Of a DNA stretch of 5,087 nucleotides, positions 1 through 5,087 are shown piece by piece. The notes beneath the pieces were generated by a model, which made no database searches, was not told where the DNA came from, and saw only the letters and a program-made list of their open reading frames with translations. The DNA comes from Candidatus Kapaibacterium sp. (GTDB lineage: Bacteria; Bacteroidota; Ignavibacteria; Kapaibacteriales; UBA961). Made by a program: the position numbers and the translations under genes. The DNA lies in contig JALRFC010000155.1 in NCBI GenBank assembly GCA_023253875.1, forward strand, positions 1-5,087. Reading direction: 5' to 3'. Position 1 is the first letter of the stretch. Each line of letters begins with the position of its first letter.

Positions 1-1
1 A

Positions 2-1081
2 TTCTTATGCGATCCCGAGCCTTTTCTCATTGCTGAATGTAGAATTCGTGGCGTTGGATTTGAGCAATTGACACAAGGTCAGGCACTTGCAATCTATGAA
101 GAAGTGCAAAGTGAAAAGTCTAATATGGATGTGGTGAAATTGGAGAAACCACCTCGTATTGCTGTGTATACGCCACCTGGTTCAAGACCATGGGATGATG
201 CCGTTACAATGGTACTTGATTATGCGGAAGTGAAATATGATAAAATTTGGGATGAAGAAGTTCTGAGAGATAAATTATCAGACTATGATTGGTTGCATTT
301 ACACCATGAGGATTTTACCGGTCAATACGGAAAGTTCTTTTCAAACTATGCAACAGCTCCGTGGTATATACAACAAGTCACATTGCTTGAAACCACAGCA
401 AAAAAATTAGGATTCAAAAAGGTCTCCGCACTCAAATTGGCAATTGTGCAAAAAATCCGTTCATATATTGAACAAGGCGGATTCATGTTTGCGATGTGCT
501 CCGCAACCGATTCATATGATATTGCCCTCTCCGCAGCTAACACTGATATCTGTGAACGCATGTTTGATGGAGATCCCGTTCAAAGCGGATATGAATCCAA
601 GATAGATTTCTCTAGAACATTTGCTTTTGAAAACTTCGAGATTTATACAGATCCCTATCGTTATGAATATTCAACCATCGATGTTGATGCAAGTTTTCGC
701 GTAAATAATCCTGCCGTAGATTATTTCACATTATTTGATTTCTCGGCAAAATATGATCCTGTTCCCACAATGCTTACGCAATGTCATGCAAATGTGATCA
801 AGAATTTTCTTGGTCAAACAACGGCATTTCACAAAGAACAAATCAAAAAATCAGTGACTATTCTTGCGGAAAGGGAAGGAACTGATGAAGTAAAATATCT
901 TCATGGGAATATAGGCCGTGGTACATTTACATGGTATGGTGGACATGATCCCGAGGATTATCAACATGCCGTGGGCGACCCACCAACTGATATTTCACTT
1001 CATAAACACTCACCCGGCTATAGACTCATACTCAATAATATCTTATTTCCTGCAGCAAAGAAAAAGAAGCAGAAAACCTAA
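2..1081 (+). CDS. Conserved Bacteroidota-type protein often labelled 'asparagine synthetase B' (5' partial); true function unknown
   Basis: The frame is open from base 2, so the gene begins upstream of the window; 359 C-terminal residues are present. The TTG at 68 is an internal Leu codon: the upstream residues, including CRIRGVGFE, look like normal family sequence. Conserved-looking blocks (in-window numbering) are PPRIAVYTPPGS near 50-61, WLHLHHEDFTGQ at 97-108, GGFMFAMCSATD at 159-170 with Cys166, GGHDPEDY at 313-320, and a basic tail KKKKQKT at the very end. From memory this matches a family widespread in Bacteroidota that is called asparagine synthetase B. The visible part has no ATP-pyrophosphatase SGGxDS loop, so that name is doubtful. 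The Gly-Gly...Cys turn after a beta strand, and a late G-R-G...GGHD block, resemble class I glutamine-amidotransferase/ThuA-like folds; that is inference only. No signal peptide can be judged because the N-terminus is missing. The next gene starts 54 bases downstream. Confidence 0.85.
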   Translation, partial: FLCDPEPFLIAECRIRGVGFEQLTQGQALAIYEEVQSEKSNMDVVKLEKPPRIAVYTPPGSRPWDDAVTMVLDYAEVKYDKIWDEEVLRDKLSDYDWLHLHHEDFTGQYGKFFSNYATAPWYIQQVTLLETTAKKLGFKKVSALKLAIVQKIRSYIEQGGFMFAMCSATDSYDIALSAANTDICERMFDGDPVQSGYESKIDFSRTFAFENFEIYTDPYRYEYSTIDVDASFRVNNPAVDYFTLFDFSAKYDPVPTMLTQCHANVIKNFLGQTTAFHKEQIKKSVTILAEREGTDEVKYLHGNIGRGTFTWYGGHDPEDYQHAVGDPPTDISLHKHSPGYRLILNNILFPAAKKKKQKT

Positions 1082-1104
1082 AGAAATTTGCTGGTTCAAA
1101 TAGG

Positions 1105-1112
1105 TATCTTTG
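1105..1112 (+). promoter_or_regulatory. Candidate Bacteroidota-type -7 promoter box (TAnnTTTG)
   Basis: TATCTTTG matches the TAnnTTTG -7 consensus of the Bacteroidota primary sigma factor exactly. It lies in the 54-base gap between the first gene and the trans-sulfuration enzyme. Transcription would begin near 1117-1120, leaving a leader of about 17 bases that contains the GAGGA ribosome site. The weak point is the -33 element: the only TTTG nearby (1087-1090) is 14 bases upstream, while about 19-20 is usual. An 8-base degenerate motif can occur by chance. Confidence 0.3.
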
Positions 1113-1123
1113 CACAAAACACT

Positions 1124-1128
1124 GAGGA
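1124..1128 (+). promoter_or_regulatory. Shine-Dalgarno site that sets the start of the trans-sulfuration enzyme
   Basis: GAGGA, within TGAGGAA, sits 7 bases before the ATG at 1136. This is the only clear Shine-Dalgarno sequence in the window. It supports the ATG at 1136 over the TTG at 1088 in the same frame, which would add 16 residues with no family resemblance. Confidence 0.7.
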
Positions 1129-1135
1129 ATTATCA

Positions 1136-2302
1136 ATGTCGCATTATGATCATCATCAATTTGGATTTTCAACAAGAGCAATTCATGCCGGACAAGAACC
1201 TGATCCTTTGACAGGAGCTGTCACCGTTCCACTCTATCAAACCTCAACCTATGCACAGGAAGCAATCGGAGTGCATAAGGGATTTGAATATGCCCGTACG
1301 CAAAATCCAACGAGATTCGCATGGGAAGCAAGCATGGCAAATCTCGAGCAAGGTTGCGCGGGTTTTGCTTTTGGTAGCGGAATGGCTGCAATTGATGCTG
1401 TCATGAGATTATTGTCATCCGGTGATCATGTGATTTGCGCTGAGGACATGTATGGTGGGACATTCAGACTTTTTGATAAAGTATTGAAGCGATTCGGTGT
1501 GGAATTTTCAGTGGTGGACATGACGAATCTTGATGACGTGAAATCTGCAATTCGACCAAGTACAACATTCATCTATACGGAATCTCCCACGAATCCAATG
1601 ATGAAATTGACTGATATTGCAGCACTTGCCTCCATTGCACATGAAGCAAATGCATTATTGATTGTTGATAATACATTTGCCAGTCCTTATGCTCAAAAAC
1701 CACTTGCACTTGGTGCTGATATCGTATTACATAGTGCAACAAAATATCTTGGTGGACATTCAGATCTCGTGTCAGGAATTGTTGTAGCGAAAGAACCCGA
1801 AATTGCTGAACAACTTCGTTTTATTCAAAATGCTGCCGGTGCAGTGCCTGGTCCGATGGAATGTTGGTTATGTTTACGATCCATCAAAACCTTATCAATA
1901 CGAATGAAGCAACATGCGGAAAATGCAATGGCAATTGCTGAATATTGTGAACAACATCCTGCAATTTCCGCCACACATTATCCAGGATTGCCAACACATC
2001 CTCAATATGCTCTGGCAAAACAACAAATGACAGGATTTGGTGGAATGATTTCCATCGAACTCGGTTCTTTGGAACAAGCAAAAAAGTTCACAACTTCAGT
2101 CAAGCTTTTTACTTTGGCGGAATCACTTGGAGGCGTGGAATCACTCGTTTGTCATCCCGTTAGCATGACCCATGGATCAATTCCAAAAGAACAAAGAGAA
2201 AAATTAGGGATCACCGATGGCCTGGTGAGATTATCTTGTGGTATAGAGGATAAAGAAGATCTACTGGCAGATATTGCTCAGGCATTGGATGCTTTGTCAT
2301 GA
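1136..2302 (+). CDS. PLP-dependent trans-sulfuration enzyme, cystathionine gamma-synthase/gamma-lyase family (metB/mccB type)
   Basis: A 388-residue fold-type I PLP enzyme of the Cys/Met metabolism family, close to the usual 380-400 residues and apparently complete. It should act in the cytoplasm on cystathionine, either forming it from an activated homoserine ester plus cysteine or cleaving it. Visible active-site features: YAR at 52-54 (Tyr and Arg that reach the PLP phosphate of the neighbouring subunit in the tetramer), SGMAA at 81-85, Tyr106 stacking on the PLP ring, VDNTF at 177-181 with Asp178 facing the pyridine nitrogen, the Schiff-base Lys203 in HSATKYLGGHSD, ESLGGVESL at 329-337, and Arg365 in GLVRLS as the substrate carboxylate anchor. 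Glu51 and Glu335 fit the gamma-synthase/gamma-lyase branch. From memory the C-terminal third resembles Bacillus MccB (gamma-lyase) at least as well as MetB-type synthases, so the direction is undecided. The start is chosen by GAGGA at 1124. The TGA stop overlaps the next gene's ATG, implying translational coupling. Confidence 0.93.
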   Translation: MSHYDHHQFGFSTRAIHAGQEPDPLTGAVTVPLYQTSTYAQEAIGVHKGFEYARTQNPTRFAWEASMANLEQGCAGFAFGSGMAAIDAVMRLLSSGDHVICAEDMYGGTFRLFDKVLKRFGVEFSVVDMTNLDDVKSAIRPSTTFIYTESPTNPMMKLTDIAALASIAHEANALLIVDNTFASPYAQKPLALGADIVLHSATKYLGGHSDLVSGIVVAKEPEIAEQLRFIQNAAGAVPGPMECWLCLRSIKTLSIRMKQHAENAMAIAEYCEQHPAISATHYPGLPTHPQYALAKQQMTGFGGMISIELGSLEQAKKFTTSVKLFTLAESLGGVESLVCHPVSMTHGSIPKEQREKLGITDGLVRLSCGIEDKEDLLADIAQALDALS

Positions 2303-3597
2303 AAAAAAGATCATCTGCACAATTTGGTACCATGCAGAAAAACACAGTAATGAAGATTGGTCCTGGACCTGAGATTACAACACTTTCAAATGGAATTAGG
2401 ATTGTCAGTGAGTTCATCCCAGATGTGCAGTCATTCTCATTAGGAATCTGGATTGCCTCCGGTTCACGAGATGAAGAAAAAGGAAAAGAAGGGACATATC
2501 ATTTTCTTGAACATCTCGCATTTCGTAGAACGGAATATCGCAGCACAAAGGCATTGGCAGATGCATTTGAGCAAATGGGTGCATATTCAAATGCATTTAC
2601 GACGAAAGAACATACTTGTTTTTATGTCCGTGCCCTGTCCAAGGATTTTGCAAAAGTCTATGGATTGATGTCTGAATTGACATTATCTCCTGCCCTGGAT
2701 TCTCGGGATATTGAGAAAGAGAGAACCATCATCATTGAGGAAATTCATTCTTGTGAGGATGAACCTGAGGAAGTGATTTTTGAAGCCGGTGAACAGGTGC
2801 TCTTTGGATCTCATGCTTTGGCACATCCAATAACAGGAACAATAGAAACCATTAGCTCTTTAGAGCGCAGTGATTTGGTCAAGGCGAGAGCAGAAATGTA
2901 CCGTCCTGATCGTATTGTGATTGCCGTTGCCGGAAATATACCTCATGATATGATTGTTGAATTCGTTGCTGAAACATTCACGATGCCAATAGGTTCGCAA
3001 TCTACAATGCAAAGAAGAAAACCTAGGATATTACAGGCAAAACAAAGAGTACAGACCCGATCATTTCAGCAGGGACATGTTTTATTGGGTCGCGTAACAA
3101 CGGGTTTATTCTCTACAGAACGCTATGCATTGCTCCTATTGAATATCATTCTTGGTGAAGGGATGAGTTCGAGATTATATCAATCCATCAGAGAACGACA
3201 TGGACTTGGATATACTGTATATTCATCATTGGATTTATATACAGATAGCGGGACACTCTATCTGTATACTGCTTGCGATAATGCACAGATTGAACGTGCG
3301 AGAGATGCCATGTTGCATGAGTGTAAGCGATTAATGCAGTCCGCGCCTGTTGGCAAAAAAGAGTTGGAAAGAGCAAAAGCGCAAGTCCTTGCATCAATCA
3401 TTATGTCGCTTGAAAGCATGTCTGCACGAATGCAGGCGATAGGTCGTGGCTTGCTTGAAGAAGGCAAGATTGAATCAGTCCAAGAAACCATTGCTAAGAT
3501 TGATGCAATCACAGAAACAGAAATTGCCGGTATTATTGATACATATTGCGAAACTGATGGGTGGTCTTCGGTGTTAATAGAAGCACGTCATACATGA
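2299..3597 (+). CDS. M16 family zinc metallopeptidase (processing-peptidase/YmxG-like)
   Basis: A 432-residue protein of typical length for single-unit M16B peptidases, which bind zinc and cleave peptides inside a clamshell formed by two homologous halves. The inverted zinc motif HFLEH is at 68-72: His68 and His72 are ligands and Glu71 is the catalytic base. The third ligand is most likely Glu148 in ERTIIIEEI, 76 residues after His72, as in mitochondrial processing peptidase beta. The C-terminal half begins near 250 and holds SRLYQSIRERHGLGYTVYSS at 291-310, with the Arg298/Tyr305 pair typical of active members. Thus both catalytic and substrate-binding halves look functional. No signal peptide is evident, so it is probably cytoplasmic. 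The ATG overlaps the preceding TGA by 4 bases (ATGA) with no strong ribosome site, so translation is probably coupled; in-frame ATGs at 2332 and 2350 are possible alternative starts. Odd detail: the usual FKGT after HxxEH reads FRRT (75-78), losing the glycine. The physiological substrate cannot be inferred. Confidence 0.92.
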   Translation: MKKRSSAQFGTMQKNTVMKIGPGPEITTLSNGIRIVSEFIPDVQSFSLGIWIASGSRDEEKGKEGTYHFLEHLAFRRTEYRSTKALADAFEQMGAYSNAFTTKEHTCFYVRALSKDFAKVYGLMSELTLSPALDSRDIEKERTIIIEEIHSCEDEPEEVIFEAGEQVLFGSHALAHPITGTIETISSLERSDLVKARAEMYRPDRIVIAVAGNIPHDMIVEFVAETFTMPIGSQSTMQRRKPRILQAKQRVQTRSFQQGHVLLGRVTTGLFSTERYALLLLNIILGEGMSSRLYQSIRERHGLGYTVYSSLDLYTDSGTLYLYTACDNAQIERARDAMLHECKRLMQSAPVGKKELERAKAQVLASIIMSLESMSARMQAIGRGLLEEGKIESVQETIAKIDAITETEIAGIIDTYCETDGWSSVLIEARHT

Positions 3598-3599
3598 TA

Positions 3600-3617
3600 G
3601 TTGAGTCAACCTTTTTT
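3600..3617 (+). terminator. Weak terminator-like hairpin with T-run after the M16 gene
   Basis: GTTG-AGT-CAAC (3600-3610) can form a 4-bp stem with a 3-base loop and is followed by C and six Ts (3612-3617). It begins 2 bases after the M16 stop and ends before the lipoprotein ATG at 3634. The shape is right for an intrinsic terminator, but the stem is short and only half G/C, so it may only attenuate transcription or be chance. It marks the likeliest boundary between two transcription units. Confidence 0.25.
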
Positions 3618-3633
3618 AGTAAATTCACCGCAT

Positions 3634-4656
3634 ATGAAATACACACTGCACATATTCATTGTATTGATTGTTGTACTTATATCCTGTGCACCGGAAGAGA
3701 ATATCGTCACTCCGGATCAGGATTCTTGGACATTGTTTTCTGTTCCGATGAATGAGAATGCATTGTATTCAGAACGGGTTTCAGGAACACAAATTTCCAA
3801 TCGAAAAAAGGTTTTTGCGGCTGAATCAGAGATTGCACATATCTATATTTATCGAGATCAATTATATCTTATGATGCCTTCTTTGCATCGCATTGTCATT
3901 TTGAACAGAGCTTCCTATGAAACAATGCATATCATTGATTTCAAGCAAGAGTTAAAAAAACCAATAGCAATGGCATTTGGTAATGCTACAACAGCCTATA
4001 TCATCTTCGAACAGGACAGCATCGTACGCTTATATGATATACTCAATAAGCAACTTGCCGGTACGATAAAAGTTGGTCTTCATACTTCTGACATAATCGC
4101 GGGTATTGGTGATAGACAAAATCAAATCTTTGTCACAAATCTCGCCTCGAATTCCATTTCACATATTGATACCAGAACAAATCGCGTTGAAAAGGAATAT
4201 GCAGTTCTTACTGCCCCTAAATTCTTGGCCAATGATCCGACAGGAACAAAGATCGTGTATGTGAGTGAGGGAGGAGGAAAAACAATCATAAACACAGATA
4301 AGTCAACTTCCGGAATTGGTTTTATTGATATAGATAGAAAATTGGTACTTGCTCAAATGACAATTAGCACAAAGGAAGCAGACAGCATTGACGCTCTGCC
4401 AAGAGGTTTGGCTGTTACTGCGAGTGAATGGGCATTCATACCTTTTTCGAATGGTCTGATACGTGTGGATACTCGGGAATACAAGAATTATACGACAATT
4501 TCTCGTAAAGTATATACCGGAATAATCTATAATGACAGAAGAAGGGAAGTTCTCGCGAATGCTGAAGATGGGATATATGTATTGAATGGCAATACTGGAT
4601 TGGTGCAAAGAGTGTTGCAGGGTAGTACTGCTTATGGAAAAATATTACCTCAATAA
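3634..4656 (+). CDS. Exported lipoprotein with YVTN-type beta-propeller, function unknown
   Basis: A 340-residue protein with a lipoprotein signal peptide: short basic start (MKY), hydrophobic core at 7-16, and lipobox LISC with Cys18 as the lipidated residue, followed by APEEN. The mature protein is a series of repeats of about 40 residues, each with paired beta strands. Candidate blades lie near 70-102, 112-147, 150-185, 193-244, 255-290 and 294-328, suggesting a six- or seven-bladed propeller. The clearest blade carries FVTNLASNSISHIDTRTNRV at 166-185, a near-canonical YVTN repeat; such repeats occur in YncE-like and surface proteins and in cytochrome-d1-like propellers. No heme-binding CxxCH is present, and nothing identifies a catalytic site. 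The ATG at 3634 is preferred to the in-frame TTG at 3601 because it puts the lipobox at the expected distance; neither has a clear ribosome site. The cytochrome c gene starts 2 bases after the stop, so the two are probably co-translated and act together outside the cytoplasmic membrane. Confidence 0.85.
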   Translation: MKYTLHIFIVLIVVLISCAPEENIVTPDQDSWTLFSVPMNENALYSERVSGTQISNRKKVFAAESEIAHIYIYRDQLYLMMPSLHRIVILNRASYETMHIIDFKQELKKPIAMAFGNATTAYIIFEQDSIVRLYDILNKQLAGTIKVGLHTSDIIAGIGDRQNQIFVTNLASNSISHIDTRTNRVEKEYAVLTAPKFLANDPTGTKIVYVSEGGGKTIINTDKSTSGIGFIDIDRKLVLAQMTISTKEADSIDALPRGLAVTASEWAFIPFSNGLIRVDTREYKNYTTISRKVYTGIIYNDRRREVLANAEDGIYVLNGNTGLVQRVLQGSTAYGKILPQ

Positions 4657-4658
4657 TA

Positions 4659-5087
4659 ATGAAGAAGGTCTTAGCAATCATATTGATCATTTCTGCATTT
4701 GCTTCGATGACATATATCGTTTCGCAAAGCATTGGCGATTATCAAGGGAATATTACTAAGAATAAGCATGCAAAGGGAGAAGAGCTGTATAATCAACGAT
4801 GTGCCACATGTCATCTGGAAAATGGGGAAGGAGTTCAAGATTTGTATCCACCTTTACAGTCGAGTGATTTTTTACGCAATGACAAATCAAGAATCATCAA
4901 TGTATTATTGCAGGGTTTGTCAGGTCCTGTCACCGTCAATGGCATACCATATAATAGTGTGATGCATCCTGTGCCGGGAACAGATCGTGATTTGAGCGAA
5001 GTATTGAATTATGTATATGCTCGATTTGGGAATGGAGAGTATACATTCACTCCGGAAGAAATTGCAGTATTACGAGAATTGCATTCC
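4659..5087 (+). CDS. Class I c-type cytochrome with N-terminal signal/anchor (3' partial)
   Basis: The frame is open from ATG 4659 to the last base, giving 143 residues with no stop; the gene continues beyond the window. The N-terminus has two Lys and a hydrophobic stretch at about 4-22, either a cleavable signal (possible site after AFA at 13-15) or a membrane anchor, as needed for periplasmic heme attachment. GEELYNQRCATCH at 40-52 is a classic mono-heme c-type start: Cys48 and Cys51 bind heme covalently and His52 is the proximal ligand. YPPLQSSDF at 63-71 and the block around NGIPYNSVMHPVPG (94-107) follow, with Met102 the expected distal ligand. LNYVYARFGNGEYTFTPEEI at 116-135 is the closing helix and C-terminal segment seen in this subgroup. 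The protein should carry electrons outside the cytoplasmic membrane; donor and acceptor are unknown. It starts 2 bases after the propeller lipoprotein with no good ribosome site, consistent with coupling. Overlapping frames on both strands here are shadows. Confidence 0.9.
   Translation, partial: MKKVLAIILIISAFASMTYIVSQSIGDYQGNITKNKHAKGEELYNQRCATCHLENGEGVQDLYPPLQSSDFLRNDKSRIINVLLQGLSGPVTVNGIPYNSVMHPVPGTDRDLSEVLNYVYARFGNGEYTFTPEEIAVLRELHS

Noticed and set aside
68..70. TTG as the start of the first gene
   Set aside because: The same frame is open back to base 2 and encodes family-like residues; this is an internal Leu codon in a gene cut by the window edge.
1884..2081. Minus-strand frames antisense to the trans-sulfuration enzyme
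   Set aside because: They are shadows of a conserved coding region with no features of their own.
2564..2577. Perfect palindrome CATTTG-AG-CAAATG
   Set aside because: It is inside the M16 coding region in a conserved-looking helix (AFEQMG), with only a 2-base centre; likely chance rather than an operator.
3612..3625. Possible sigma70-like promoter before the lipoprotein (TTGAGT ... TAAATT)
   Set aside because: The spacing between the two hexamer-like sequences is only 13 bases, and there is no TAnnTTTG box, so it cannot be supported.
3561..3755. + strand frame across the M16/lipoprotein junction, including an ATGA at 3594
   Set aside because: It is out of frame with both real genes and ends quickly without a domain. 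The ATGA mimics the true overlap at 2299, but the lipobox lies in the 3634 frame.
4303..4608. 101-codon minus-strand frame
   Set aside because: It is fully antisense to the propeller gene, with no ribosome site or family resemblance seen.
4436..4732. 98-codon minus-strand frame
   Set aside because: It overlaps the lipoprotein and cytochrome genes, has no recognisable motif, and is antisense to well-supported coding sequence.
4732..4962. 76-codon + strand frame near the right end
   Set aside because: It lies inside the cytochrome c gene in another frame and shows no domain, while the 4659 frame has the heme motif and signal/anchor segment.

Overview
The window carries five protein-coding genes, all on the + strand and tightly packed. 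The first and last run off the edges. GC is moderate to low (roughly 40% by eye). No RNA gene, mobile element, CRISPR array or large repeat was seen. The best lineage clue is the first gene, which belongs to a conserved protein family I know mainly from Bacteroidota and relatives. Mostly weak or absent Shine-Dalgarno sequences and one TAnnTTTG box upstream of the second gene fit the same group. I infer a member of the Bacteroidota/Chlorobiota (FCB) assemblage, perhaps an uncultivated lineage; nothing here fixes genus or species.

Region 1 (2-1081) is the C-terminal 359 residues of a protein often labelled 'asparagine synthetase B' in Bacteroidota genomes. The part visible here has no asparagine synthetase motif. 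Region 2 (1136-3597) is a translationally coupled pair: a PLP-dependent trans-sulfuration enzyme (cystathionine gamma-synthase/gamma-lyase type) and an M16 zinc metallopeptidase whose start codon overlaps the enzyme's stop (ATGA). Both have intact catalytic residues. Region 3 (3634-5087) follows a weak hairpin plus T-run. It encodes an exported pair separated by 2 bases: a lipoprotein with a YVTN-type beta-propeller, and a membrane-anchored or secreted class I c-type cytochrome that is cut by the window end.

The layout suggests two transcription units, one for amino-acid metabolism plus proteolysis and one for an extracytoplasmic redox-linked module. The only part of unknown biology with a clear internal logic is the propeller-lipoprotein/cytochrome c pair. 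Most of the rest is ordinary core-genome content. The cytochrome has no stop codon inside the window, so a search for complete ORFs would miss it; a 76-codon frame inside it (4732-4962) is a shadow.
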